A stretch of 64,000 bases of DNA from the NCBI GenBank assembly GCA_916613615.1, contig OU744731.1:57046289-57110288 (forward strand), read 5' to 3'. Source of the stretch: Steromphala cineraria (taxonomy: Eukaryota > Mollusca > Gastropoda > Trochida > Trochidae). Shown here one piece after another: positions 12,928 through 27,900 of this stretch (the stretch's first letter is position 1; each line of letters opens with the position of its first letter). Below the pieces are notes generated by a model. It made no database searches, had not been told where the DNA came from, and was given only the letters and a program-made list of their open reading frames with translations. Both the position numbers and the translations under genes were made by a program.

Positions 12928-15900
12928 CTTGAATAGACAATGAATTATAGTTAGACATTTCAAGCACCTAACTAAGTCATGTTTTAACCCACAAAACTGA
13001 CAAAATGACCAAAAAGAATTTGACAAAAAAATTGTTATCCCAATATTAGTTGTTTTACAGCCGAATAATACATTTCTTGCTCCTTTTCTATAGTTGCTGG
13101 CTTAAATGAAAGGGCCTATTTTCCAACTTTGATTCCCCAAGTAAATGCTTAATCCTCATACAATTTCAGCAATTCAGCAAAGGGGAACATGAGGGCACTG
13201 AATAAGGTAAAACTTATAGCATTGGCAAATGCTAAATACCTTACAATGTCCATAATATATACCGTATACTATTACATTACATTTACGGCTGTCTAATAAT
13301 CTTGTCAAATGCTATTATCCTTAGTTAATTTTGACAAATGGTGAAAATATTAACGCACCGTAGATGGTAGAGTTATTTGTAACTCTTTCCTGAGCGTACG
13401 ACAAAAGGTTCCTCATGAAGTCGTCCTCTGAAATTATAACAAATTGCATCAGCGTAAATATCAAAATATTTTTTCAACAAGTTATGTTCAGTCTGATACA
13501 TGAGTTGTTCCTACCAATTGTGATTTTAAGAAAATCTTAACAGCATAACTTTGTCAGTTTCAGACAGTTTCATATATCTACAGGCTATTAAGTCTGACCT
13601 GGCATCCAAACAAATGACCACATTGAATAATGATATGTACATAGCTGTAATTCTTTCCAACTGCTCAGCAGAGAAATATCTCCGACCTGGCAGAAAAAGT
13701 CAGCAATATCACACCACAGAGCATTAATCATGATATGTATATTGTCAGACTAAGTATCTTGATTCTTGAATACTAAAACTCATCGTCACACCCTAATTTT
13801 GGCACAATACTGTGTACATAAAACCTCTGACCTGGCATCTGGACCTCGAGTGAGCCCGAGATGTGGTACGCCGTGACGAGGTACGTCTCCAGGATGGGGG
13901 CCAGCATCCCCTGGAAGAACTGCAGCTTGTCCTGGACTTCTCTCTGATCAAGGTTCACCTGGTTGAAACATAAGGAATTAGAACAACTGATGTCTGTCAT
14001 CACAATCAATTACGCTTTCCCAAATATTGGTAGTTTTGTATTTGATCAATTTGACTTCATAGAGGTATGTGTGTCCTATGATAGGGTCAAGAAAACATCT
14101 TTTTGAAAACATTAATACATAGGATGTCTGGCCCGAATTTCACATATCTAGAATTGGAACAACTGATGTCTGTCATCACGATCATTTATACTTCCCCAAA
14201 TATTGATATCAATATAATCAATTTAAGGAAGCAAGACTTATTCTATGGATGAACAATTCTATATTATCGGTGTCAAACAAAAAAGTTTTTCATCCATAGA
14301 GTAACTCTTACTTAAACCATCAACTTCTAGAATGCCACTCAAACAGCTATAATCATTTTGTTTTTGCAAAAGCCTTCTTTCCAATCTATTTAAGCTTTGT
14401 GAAAATTATTTGAAATTATTAAGAAAGTGATAGGAGTTTAGCCCTACTTGGCAATTTGTAAACCATGAGTGGCAGACATACTTTTTTTTCTATCAAGAAC
14501 TGATAAGATAAAATCGTCAACATGGTGCCTATCAAATAATTAAGCACAGGTGAAAATCAATTTTCCCCATGTCAACTCTTAACTATCTAGTTCAAAGTGA
14601 CTCCAGTACCTTGCACCAGCACCAGCACAAGCACCAAATAATGAAATAATCAAGATCTACGTACCTTGAAAATCATCAACATGGTGTCTATTAAATAATT
14701 AAGCACAGGTGCAAATTGATTTTCCTAATGTCAAAGCTAACTATCTAGTTTAGTACCTGGAGAGGTTCCTCCTCCCTGAACATGTCCTCGTCCCGTACCT
14801 AGTTCAAGGTGACTCAAGTACCAGGAGGGCATCTCCAGTACCTTGCACCAGTACCAAATAATGAAATAATGAAGATCTACGTACCTGGAGAGGTTTCTCC
14901 TCCCTGAATGTGTCCTCCTCCTCATCCTCCTCCCCCCCCCACGACACCTGCGCCGAGAGTCGGTCCGCCCACTGCCGGTCGTACGTCGTGTATAGGCTGT
15001 CCAGCTAAACATAACATCACCATTATAAACTTATATTAAACTATATGGTACAGAGAGTTGGTCCAGGATGTCCAACTACAGCAAATATGATCATTTAAAT
15101 CAAATGTCTTATCAGTATCAAAAGTTATCATGTCCCTGTAGCCTATTAGGGTTTGCACAATTAATGTTTCAGGTTGAAACCTTTTAATGTCTGAGAGAGT
15201 TGACCTAATATTTACAACTGGCATATCAACACCACAAGCCTCAAGTTTACATCAATTATTTGATAGATGAGAAGATGGTTAAGAGGGGGTGGGACTTGAT
15301 TACAAATATTGAAGCCAAACCCAATGAAAGGTCAAGGTGCACCACACAACAAAGCCCCTCAAAACCTAGCTTCATGTCTAACATAAAGGAATCGGCCCCC
15401 CAAAAAAAACACCCTCCCCGGAAACACACAACCTCCTCCCCTCCCACTGCTTTACCAATCAAGAGTCTAGAAAAATCACAATCCTTATCCGATATGATGA
15501 ACTCCAGAAAACTCTAATCCTGAAGCAAGTGATATAGTCAGGACGTATCCCGGTGTACCCCAGGGATTTATCCCTGTCCTATGCTAGTTGGAAGGAAGTA
15601 ACTTTCTTGTGAACCCAAGGTTCACAAAACAACCGTTCCAATCATTCTTACCTCTGTCTCCTCCTGACCCAAGATCTCCATGGATACAAAGTGTTCAACA
15701 GTCTCCATCAACATCTCTGTCAGGTTCATACATGGCTGCAACACAGTGACACATAGTTCAACATTCAGACACATTGTCACTTTATTCAACATTCAGACTC
15801 ATTATCACTTTATTCAATATTCAGACACATTATCACTTTATTCAACATTCAGACACATTGTCACTTTATTCAACATTCAGACACATTATCACTTTATTCA

Positions 15901-18900
15901 ACATTCAGACACATTATCACTTTATTCAACATTCAGACACATTATCACTTTATTCAACATTCAGACACATTATCACTTTATTCAACATTCAGAGACATTA
16001 TCACTTTATGTGCTTATATGTTAATATTCACCTGTTTGTGAGAACACATCTCTTATCTCATCCTCTTTCTGATATCACATATATAAAACCAAAAGTTACA
16101 ATAAAGTTACAAATGCCTGAAGCTTGAGCCAATATTATCTTTAAGGCTTATTTAGCTAAAATGTAAATCACTACTCAACTTTGACAAATTGTTCTGACAC
16201 CCACCGGAGCAAAAATGAACTCTTCCTGGAGAAGTTTACACAACTTCTCTGCTGTTGTCACCACCTCCTCCCTCGACACGCGGATCGGTCCATTTTCTGA
16301 TGGGATGGGTGACTTCAAGCTGAACTTGCCCACATACATCAGAGCATTTGCTGTGCACAGAGTTGGTTATAATGTTGTTAATGAACTGATGTAAAAATCA
16401 TGACGAATATTTGAAATCCAGTATCATGATTAACTTGGATTGGCTTATGATTAAAAAATTCAATTCTCTATGTAATTCTCAGTCATAACAAAAGAAAACA
16501 TTGTAGACTAGTTTTCTTATCTGTGGCAAAGAAAATTGACAATATTTAAAATCCAATATCCGGATCTTACTTGGATTGGCTTTTTCATTTAAAGATTCAA
16601 TTCTCTTCGCAATTCTCAGGCTTAAAACAAGAAAAAGATTGTTGTTTTCTGATCTATGGCAAAGATAGTGAGGACGTACTATTGATTTTATTAACTGATT
16701 CACAATCTAATTTTGAAAATTTTGAAAACTATCAGAATTGCCGAAATATTATTGATACCAAGAAAACAACTGTCGACAACTGCGTTGTGTGAAAGCTTCT
16801 AAAATCAGGTTGCCGCTATTGGGAAAAATACTACCCAAGCGGAATAAAATTCCAACTCACTCATAAAAATCAGATTCTCTTGGATTCATAAATTAAAATG
16901 ACCTCTTTTATTGACGTACAAATCGTGTTAGCCAGTGATTTTGTTTGCCACTTCAAGCAACCACATAACACTGTAAGACAGCTCACCGATAACAGCCTCG
17001 AGAAGGAAGGGAGAGATACAGTTGTTCCCGTAGTACGTCATCTCAAACACACTTGGCAGCGTCAGGGTCGGGATGAGGCGAACTTCATCACCATCACTCC
17101 TGAAGAGACATCATTAAGTTAGACAAGGCAGTGAGGCAATTTTCAAATAAGTTTTGCTATTTTGTTTTGTAGACTTGACCTGCTAATATTATTACTTTAA
17201 TGTGGCCGACCTTCTGTCCTTTGGAAATGCGCAATAATTGTGAGTTATCTGAACATTCTGAATGAATAGTAGATTTGGAATAATATAGAATGTGTGGAAA
17301 GAAACAAGAAGATAAGTCATGAATATACCCCGATTTGCTAGCTCCATCAAGGCATTGATATCCAAAAGACACATAGCAAATTTGGTTATCCTATCTTAAA
17401 GGGGATCAACAACCTGGCTCGTGAAACCTCATTGACCATCATTAAAAAGAGCATCCAGACGGGTAAGGGGGGTCACATGACACAAACTTGGTACTGACTG
17501 TCAGCTGTAAGCGGTTTCCAACCAAACGATTTCGTCCCTACCGAGTATTAACGACTCTTTCGGGGGCCCTGCTAATAAGACACTGGAAGTTAAAAATTTA
17601 GGTTGGCGACCCCCTTTAAGTAGCTTCTGACAAAAGTTGTCCTTTTAACCTGAACGGACGGACACACTGAAGGTCAGACAGAGCCCAAGCCACTTCATGG
17701 CAAAACAACCTCTCACCTCCTTTTGACCAGTGAGTTATCGTTATAATATAGGATACATGTATGAAAAGAAAAAACCAAGCCTTAACAGCGTGTCCTCTCT
17801 CCTCAGTGCGAACAGCGAGTTATGGGAATATTTACTCTGAATCATAAATATAGCAGTGTTGGTTCTAGGTGATCGGATAAGGGGGCCATTTTAGCATTAT
17901 TTCAGCAGATGGGCCCCTTTAAAACGGTAAAAGTATCCTACATCTAAAAATGTTAAGGGACACCAAGCCAAAAGGGTAAGCAAATGTCCTAAGGATCCGC
18001 TCTGGGAACAACACTGATATAGGATGTGTGAACAGAAAGAAATAACCAGCCAAGCACCAAGTGTGTGTAGACTCACCTACGTGTGACCAGTGAGGGACCG
18101 AGCAGCGCCTCAGCGTAGTGGACCACAGCGTCCGACTCCCCACAGAAGGCCACGTCCCGGTCTCGCATCTTCAGCTCCTGCTTTAACCAATCAAAACTCC
18201 TCACCAGCTCTTCTGGACTCCCTCCCTGCAACAGAATATGGTCCTCTATAACCTAGCTTGCAAAAATATATATCAGATACTTGGCACTGTGTCATAACAT
18301 CAAAATAGACTTTTTACCCTCAGACTTGATGCATCTCACTAGTCAGCATTGCAATATACTATACTGATAGGGAACATTCATGCATCAATAGAAAGGCAAA
18401 ATGCTGATGGTATAGAAAGTGCATTAATTTCTTGATTAGTATTTATTCAAGCAAGTTTATGACTGACAACTCATTCTTATTTTTTAAATTGCTCAGATCA
18501 GAAACTTGTGTTTGGTATGATCTGGTATGAAAGGTAAGATAAGTTTCATCCTAACTCTTACCAACTTTGTAACACAACCATGTAATAATAACATACCTGT
18601 CGAAACTTGATGAGAAAGAGGAAGGCGACCATGTTGGTGCAGGTGAGAGCTGCCGAGTGGACCGCGGCTGGGGGAGAGTTCAAAGTTACAATTACAAAAA
18701 GGTTTCTTGACGAAATACAAGGGAAGCAACTCCTAACTTACATTTACATTGAACACAGAAAGACATAAATTTTTGATCAGTTGTTTAATTTTTTTCCTGA
18801 TTATTTATCAATATGTTGACCCATGCGCTTGACAAGGACAACATATTGTCAACAACTCCAATATGGTGTAAAGATGAATAAACCAAAATAATAACAAATC

Positions 18901-21900
18901 CTGGGCTACAAAACTACTGGAATGTACTTACTAGGGGTGACTATTGACCCCCAAGGGACTATTGAGATAGCGATAGTGTAGTGCAGGGTACTATTGCGAT
19001 AGTTTATCAATAAAGGAAATAAAAACAATTTTCAAGAAAAACAGTGTTTTATTGACTTTGTCGGCTGCACTTGTGGAAGTCGCCATTTTGTAACTAGTCG
19101 CTCTTAGCAACAAGAAAGATAACTCGTGTTTTCCTGTTGCTATTTTAGCTCATGGCGATCTGTTTGCAGTTTCCAGTATTTTCCAAATGTAAAAAAACGT
19201 GTTTGTGTGTTGATTTTACTTTTAACATTCAAGTTAACAACTGATTTGTTCAAATTGTCGATACTATCGATAGTTAACATAAGATAGTTAAGTCGATAGT
19301 TCGATCTATCGTTACACCCCTAGTACTTACTATGTACAATGTGTTGTCCCATGCTCTTGACGAGGCCGCGTGTGTTCTCCATCCCATCAAAGTGCAGACT
19401 GGCGCGGGACGAGGAGGACGTCAGCGCCGTGCTGAGACTCGGGTATGAGGACTCGGGGGAACTCTCACCGGACGAGGAGGCAGCCATTGGCGATAGCGGA
19501 CGATTCAACTGGGCGGGGTTACACTGGATATACTCCTGGAGACAGAATAACATACATAGAAGATACTTAATGACCTGCCATTTAATACAATTCTAACGAA
19601 GATGATTTCTTCATATTTTACAACAATTACTTTTCATATGATGATAATAAGTCAACTATAAGAAGTACAGAAAAAACATACCTTGACTGAAAACGGCTGT
19701 GCGAAGTCCATCCTGACACTGCCGAAGTTCTGGAAGAGTACACGCAGTATCCCCTTCCACGCTCCCAGGAAAGACTCTCTCACCTTCGGAAGCCCCTGAA
19801 GTTTCATAAAAGCTAAAAAGTTTACACAGGGGGTATTATCTCATTACAAGAAATGAATATAATGATCATATCAATTTTCATCTCAATTATTGAAAAATTT
19901 TACTAATCCTGTACACACCCAAATTTTTGATAGAAATAGGTTCAAATTCAGAATTATTTGAAAAACATGATTGAAAGTAATTAATACATAGTATCATGTC
20001 AGTAATAAAACTCACTTTACAGCCATAAATTCATACAAAATAACAGTTATATGTAGAACTAAATTTAAACAATTGAAATGTTCATGAAAATGGGGACTCG
20101 GTATGATGCAGGAAGGCAGAATGCACACAATACAGACCATTTGTTCTCGGAAGAAATTCCCATCCAGTAATCGTTCGTAGCTAATGCTGATTGGTACAAT
20201 GTAAGCGTCACTTATCAAACCTGGAAAGAATACAAAAGAAGTCCTTAAATCGCATCATGAAAGCCAAATCTGTGATCTTGGAAAGCTGGACTTCACACAT
20301 AGATTTCCAAAAGCAAACAAAGGGAATTAAAAAATGAGAAAGAGAATGTTTACAGATGATATAACCGCTCGAAAACAGGAACCACCTTGTACAACAAAAC
20401 ATCGCCATTTTGCTACAAATAAGTTTCAACATTCTATCATTACCTCAGCATTAAAGAATGTCACTCAATATCTTGCCCTGATCAAATAAGTGTGTTCCGT
20501 ATCTAAAAATGTTTAAACACTGTTTACCTCAACATACACCTACCATCAATACAAGACTCCACCACAATAGAGAGTAGTCCCCCCTTGGGTGTGAGAGCCT
20601 TGCCTGACCTCGTCCGTCCTCCCTCGATGAAGAACTCAAACGCTTCTCCTCTCTTCAACAACTCTTGCATATACTGCGGAATACATCAACTTTCTCATGA
20701 GAACCAGATGGCATAACATTTTGATAATCCAGAGGGATATTTTGTGGTCACAAACAAGCTTCAACAACTCTTTGAGTTATATAGGTTTTATGAAATAGCG
20801 CATTTCTTGCAATTGTGTGGCCTGGATGCAACACTGAATATGTAGTCTCTTACAAAGATTCTGTTATTTCTAGTTAATACTGGTAACATACAATCCTAAG
20901 TATACAAACCGTGTGAAGGATCGCCCTGTATATGTGGTCCTTCTTCCCTCCCTTGTCCAGCTTGCGGCGGATGTAGAATCCACCTAGTCCTCGCATCAAC
21001 ATGCTGTAAGGAAACCAGTCATATCTTCATAATGATATTGTCAAATTAAGGAGTCATAATATTTTCTCTTTAATGATTTTAGCTCCATGTAAATAAATTT
21101 TTATTTTTGAAATTCACTTTGAGCACCATGCAGCCACAATGCTGTGCCAGTTCAAATCTACAAGAAAACAGTAATAATATCCACAAAGACTCTTTATTGT
21201 CCTTGATAAATCTTGATTTGGAAATCTATTCTGTGCACAGGCAAACTACCAGGTTATGCATGGCTCATGTCTTTTAATGTTTTGTGCAAAACAAGGCAAC
21301 AAGATCTTGTTGATCAATGCAAAACCAAATTCTAAATAAAGCTTATTTATCATCTTTAAAAATAAAAACAAAATGAGTGCACTACCCAAAGGATAACTCA
21401 CTTGAAGAAGGGGATGTCAAGGTTTTCTCCCGCCGCCACGTACGGAGCTCGTATCCCATAGTTCCACAGTACAAAGGTGACCAGGATGTAGTCGAGATGG
21501 CTGCGGTGGAGTGGGACGTAGATCACGGGGACTCCTCGCTGAAGTAATGTGGAAACAGATGATGTCATATTCTTATATAACATCTTTATCAACACAAAAC
21601 TAGTAATTCGGGTACTGTGATCAAAAAAGTTGTAACAACACATCAATATATTGCAAATCAATGTCTTATTGTGATGAGAATTGTTAACTATAAAATAGCT
21701 TTTTAAACCCAAAATCAAGAGTATCAAAATCAAGTATTGTTTTTTTCCCATGTTATCCGTTTCTTGATACATTGTTTTCATCTTTATAGGTATGTTGACT
21801 ATAAAATTGCTTATTTTGCATAAAAATCAAGCTTTTTGTTAAATATATTTTTATCAAGTAAACATCCTGAAAATATACGTATTATGATTCATTGTCTGTA

Positions 21901-24900
21901 TAGTGAAACACATTCCTTATCTTTACATCTTGACCAAGAAATAGCATTATTATTGCTTATAAAATTTTCAATCTAATACCCTGAAAATAGGGTGTTATGA
22001 AATATATCAAACTACATCCTACCTAATAATAAATGAATCATACCATAACAGGTCTGTATTGTCACAAATCTAGTCATATATCTAATCTATATCTAATCAA
22101 TATCATTGTTAATGTAACCTCAAATCTTTTATTGTCGCCATTCTCAGTCAAGGATATAATAATGATAAGTAATCCATTCAGCATCATGACATTGAGGATC
22201 GTTATTTGCATGACATTATAAAGCAAACAATGCCAAAGAGTAGTTGTCACTAACGTGACCATGTCCCCCACCGTAAGAGAGAAACTGACTAAAACGGATG
22301 GCCGGTTGGTATCTCATAATTACCCTTAAAACGATGTCAAGGTTATCAAAACCAAGTGGTGTCTACATATCTAATGAACAATGACAATGAAGACTGAAAC
22401 AAAGGTTTTTGGTGATATCGGGCTAAAAAGGATAATGTATTGGTCAAACTCGTGTTGTGATCTTGAAAATTAGGCCAATGTCACCAAAACAAAAAATCAA
22501 CTGGTGTCTGCATAACCACCCAATGAAGATGGATTCCAAGTTTGAAGGCTCTTGGTGCAAGATTTTGTGTAATATCAGGATAACTATGTTTCTCTGTTGT
22601 GACCTTGAAAATTAGGTTAAGGTCACCAATACCGACTGGTGTCTGCGTAACAACCCAATGAAGACTTATACCAAGTTTGAAGGTTCTGGGTGGAAGTGTT
22701 TGTAAGATATCGCGCTAACAAGGCTTTACCCACTGGTCAAAGTCCTGTCGTGACCTTGAAACTTAGGTCAAGGTCACCAAATCCAACTGGTGTCTGAGTA
22801 TCCACTCAATGAAGACTGATACCAAGTTTGAAGGCTCTAGGTGGAAGTGTTTGTGAGATATCGCGCTAAGAAGGTTTTACACCCTGGTCAACGTCCTGTC
22901 GTGACCTTGAAAATTAGGTTAAGGTCACCAAAACCGACTGGTGTCTGTGTATCCACCCAATGAAGACTGATACCAAGTTTGAAGGCTTTAGGTGCAAGGG
23001 TTTGTGAGATATCGCGCCAACAAGAAGCGGGACGGCGGACGTACGGAGCTGAATACTATATTCCCCGCTTAGCACTTTGTGCGGCGAGGGACAATAAAGC
23101 ACTTCCTTGTACCTGTGCGGCCTGTTCCACCATCTTGAGCTGTCCACGGTGAACTTGAATGGTCCGCAGGAACTGGCTCAAGAACGTCAAAAGGAACCAG
23201 CCCGTTAGTCTGAGGGAATATCAGAGTCATTTCAAATTGTATGCTTGTCTTGCTTTGGGGAACGGTGTGACAAGCAATTTAAATGTTAGTGACAAAAATG
23301 TAATATTGCAAAACTGTTAATGCCTAGATATTTATGTGGTAATCATAACACTATTGCTTACCTACCACAATGAACTAAAGAATCAGCATAGTTGCTGTAC
23401 ATCAATCTGGACATTTTTTACTTGAATTGTCAGTTTGAGGCAAGTTGATAGTCACTTAAGCCCATGGCTAGTAGTAGTTATGCGGTGCTTGTAGAATGTA
23501 TTTACAGGAAGTCTGGAGGACTACTTTAAGGCACCACTCAAGCGGCTTTCGTCAGCCATTAGCAATGCAAGGTTAGCAATGCAAAAAAACAAATGTGCTG
23601 TAATATGCTTATTCATTAACAAAATTAAGTAATAACTATTTTATTGATAGAAGAGGAGCATATTTACAAATAATTCATAATAAAAGTTATCAGTTGCGAC
23701 AGAATTTTGTCGTAGTAATGCATTCCACGATCGTAGCTTCGATGATTGGCTTCATTCAAGATGTTTCTATTTTTTGAGCGATACACTTTTTTCTTTGCTA
23801 AATTGTCAAATCTTTAACAACTAAAATGCTTATCTCACAAACGCAAATGAAATTAAGTGTGAAATTTTCATGTAAAAATCATATATATAATTGTAAACAG
23901 GAACAGTCCTCCTGAAATTCGTTTCCACAAAAAATACCCCGCTCGAATGGTCCCTTTAAAGCTTTGGACATCATGATCATTCAAATGTTTTCAGCTAGCT
24001 GGAATGCAATTGGGCTATTAGGTTTAATAGGCACTGGTCTGAATGGCTAGTAATGTATTTCCAAGCCTAAATTGGTGTTAGATTTCCTCAGCAATCAGAC
24101 ATTGAGGAGACAAACCTACCTTATGAGCCCAGCTGATATTGAGGCCTGCATCTTGCGGAGAATACGGCGAGCTGACTGCTTGTACACACCCAGGGTGGGA
24201 GGCGGCTTTTTCGAACCTGAGTCTGCGAGTAACATCACAAAAAGATCATGAATTTTTGCCTGATTGACTCAGGGATATCTTTTCAATAACTTCAAATTTC
24301 TCATCTAACATTTTATTACAAAATACTTCTATGAAACTTATCATTACATCTATTTCAGAAATATTTTGGAAGGATTGCTTGTGTGAAATTTCAAGTCCAA
24401 ATATTAAAGAAATTTAAAATGAAATTATTTTTATAAAGTATTTGATCTCTGACCAATTGTGGTAATAAACACAACAAAAAATAACTTAAAATAAATTCAA
24501 AATTATTGACTAGACATTGTAAAGTCATTCTTGCGATAAAATACTAATAAGATGTACAACAGAAAAACTAGTTAGACCTTTATTGATAGAGAAATTGAAT
24601 TTGCTTATCCATTGTAAACAAATTTGATAGTATCATAAAATAAGATATAAATGCAAATTAGCTGCTAGATATGATCAATTTGCTTGGCAATTATTATTAA
24701 TAATAATACACTAATAACAATTTTTATTTATTTTATTATTTTCTACATCATAAACACACATAATTAGTTGACAGCTGTTTCCATTTATATTCATAAATGT
24801 ATATAATACATACCATATATATATGTTAATGAGGGAGTTCAAGTGCAAGGCAACCATTCAAAGTGCAACTTAACAGAATAAGGGGAGGTGGGTGGCCATA

Positions 24901-27900
24901 CCCCAAGGAGGATCCCCTTCAAAGAATCTGAAACCTCTGCAGGTTTGTTCGATTCTTTTTCAGAAGGGTATCCTCCTTGGGGTACTTACTGCATAAGAAG
25001 ACTCCCAGAGACTAATCTTCGGAAGCGGAATTCTGTCTGCAATAATTAAAATAAAACACAAGGAATTAAAGCACACTCACCAAGTCACGTGACCTTGCCA
25101 CTGCAATGACCGTGGAGGGCTACCCCTGGGTAATAATGGCTTTACACCGATAAACTCGGCAAAAGTAAGAGTTTAGATCAAACGTCCCTTCCCCCCCCCC
25201 CCCCCTTCTTTTTGAAAGAAGCTACTAGGGGACTTTCGAAAAAGGTAACGTTAACCCCAAAGAAAAACACCCGAGGATGATTTCTGCCAGGGTTCGAGAA
25301 ATAACTGTGCGAATGGTTAGTGGTTAGTGGTTAGTACGGTAAGTACCCGCTAACCTTGAAAGCTCAATCAGCTAGAGGGTACACGCCCCTGCCCACTGGA
25401 GAGAACCGACTTGCCAAACCGAGCACGCTCGCTGGAGTGCATGTCAAGTTGGTAATGCTTGATGAACGTGCTCGGCCGGCTCCAAATAGCGGCCGAACAG
25501 ATCTCTTCAATGGGCAGGGACGCAGCGTAGGCCTTAGAGGTCGCTACCGCCCTAACCGAGTGAGCCTTCAGCCCCTCAGGGGGTTGAAGCCCCTTACTGA
25601 CATAACTCAGACAGATGGTGGAGACTATCCATCTAGAGATAGTTTGCTTGGAAGCAGGATCACCTGCCTTCCCTCTACCATAACAGCAAAAAAGCTGCTT
25701 GTCTTTACGCAGGTCTTTTGTCCTCTGAACGTATTTCTTCAGTGTCCGGCGGCGTCGAAGCCCTTGCCCCCGACGTAGCCGGTTGGAGCAAGACCGGAAG
25801 CTCGATAGGAGCAGACACGTGAAAAGAATGTGCCACTTTCGGGCGGTATGAGTCTGGCAGTCTAATGCTGACTCTGTCTTTATGGAAGACAGTCAGCTCG
25901 GGATCGGAAGACATCGCGTGGATGTCCCCCACCTGCCTGCCAGACGTAACCGCCACTAAGAAGGCCGCCTTCCAAGTCAACAACTGAAGAGAGGCTTTAT
26001 CAAGGTCCCGAAAAGACGGACCCGACAACCAATCCAGTACGTAAGAAAGATCCCAAGTCGGGCTGACCCGCCGCACAGGCGGACGGATCCTGTCCACACC
26101 CGCTAGGAAACGCTGGACCATGGGATGGCTACCGAGAACGGTGCCGTCCACAGGAATGTGAAATGCTGAGATAGCCGTCGAGTAGCCTCGGACGGTCGAG
26201 GCAGCCAGGCTGTCATCGAGCCTGGACTGCAAAAACTCAAGCACCGGGATCAGACCCGCAGAAAAGGGATCGAGTAGCCCTCTATTTGCACACCAGCGCG
26301 CATAGCAGGCCCATCTATCCTCGTACTGAACGTTCGTGGAATCCCTCCTCGAAGCCAGAATTGTATCTGCAACTCGTGCAGGAATTCCGCTCTCCTGGAG
26401 GCGACTCCTGACAGAGGCCAAGCCACCCACTGAATGTTGGGATTCGGGTGTGGCGCCCCTTTTTTGAGATGCTTCAGATTCAGGATGGGCCGGAAGCCTC
26501 CGTCCTTTTTGGTGACCAGGAAGTAGGTCGAGTAATACCCGACTCCTTCCTGTCCCTTCGGGACTACTTCGATAGCTGCCTTGTCTAGCAAAGCTACGAC
26601 CTCGGCTCGAAGAACTTCCGCCTTCTCTGGAGAGGACGGCACCGGAGTGCTCCTTACTCCTGTAGAAGAAGGTGGCCCACTCTTCCATAGAGGCAAATGT
26701 CCGTCCCTGAGTGTGGACAGGACCCAGGCATTGGACGTGGCCTTCTCCCATTCTGGAAGGAAATGAGAGAGGCGGCCTCCTACTGCAAGACTCGGAACCA
26801 GACATTGGATCCCCGCAACCGGCGGCACTCCGGCCCCCTGGCGGTTCATCGAGGCACTGTCTGCCGCAACCGGCGGCCCTAAGGCCCCCTGACGGCTCGT
26901 CGAGGCAATGTCTGCCATCGGTGGTTCCACGACCTCCCGACGGTACACAGACGGAAGCGGTGGGAGAGTTAGGGACCCTTGTTGGCGCCCCCTTTCCCCC
27001 GAAAAGGCTGCTGCTGCCCCTTGGAGCGGTGCTGCCCTTTCTGTTTCTTGCCCCGCTTCCCTGGCTGACCCCGACCTACCCCTTGTGGGATGGAAGAGTT
27101 CCACTCGGAGTAGGTCTTGGCCGGTGGTCCAGAAGGGGGATCAACCAGGGGGGACTTCCGCTTGGAGCCAGCGTGACCAAGGACGCCCTTTACGTCCTTG
27201 ATCCGAGAAAGCTGGTCCGCGGTGTCCTTGATGACTGTGGTTGCACCCGGGAACAAGGTTTTACCGAGTTCAAACGGGAGAGCCATCAGTCGTTTTTTGG
27301 TGGGTTGTGGCAAGGTAGAATAATTTAGCCACACCCAGCGCAGCCCCATCACTGCGCCCATTATCTGGCCTGCGGAGCTCCGGATAGAGTCGCTTGCCAG
27401 ATAACCATTCGCGTCCGCCAGTTGCCTCTGGAGAAGAGCTTGGGAGCTCTTCCCTTACCCTCTGCCAAGGACTCTGCCTGGAGTGAAGCCAGGTAGGCCG
27501 AGTGCACGGCGACGCGCATCTGTTGACAGCTGCCCCGGAACGTTCCTTCGAACGTCCTGAACAGCTGCTTCAAGAGAGCGTCACCGGCGCGGAAGGGGGG
27601 CACGCACCGGCCCTGGAGTCCAAGAGACTCCAGGCTGACGGAGGCCAACACATCCTCGTCACACGAAGGCACGTCAAATAATCCCTCCTCACCCAATGGG
27701 TACCGCTTGTGAAGCTCCGGCAGGTCGAAGCGCTTGCGGGTACCCAAAAGGAGAGGAGTGATCTTATCGTCCCTCACATGATCGATAATGCGGAGTCGCA
27801 CCTGTGGGGACTTCCGCGAAGCGAAAGCCCCACCGGGAAGCCGGAACTCAGAAGAGTCGGCCTCCTGTTGGGGAACGGCGGTCTGCGGGAAAGCCTTGGC

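Noticed and set aside
14737..15012. 91-codon arginine-rich minus-strand frame
   Set aside because: It is an out-of-frame reading of GPAM exon 19; the frame that splices correctly gives the acidic GPAT block.
15680..16127. Plus-strand open frames of 114 and 117 codons
   Set aside because: They run through the 28-bp minisatellite in two frames and overlap a GPAM exon on the other strand.
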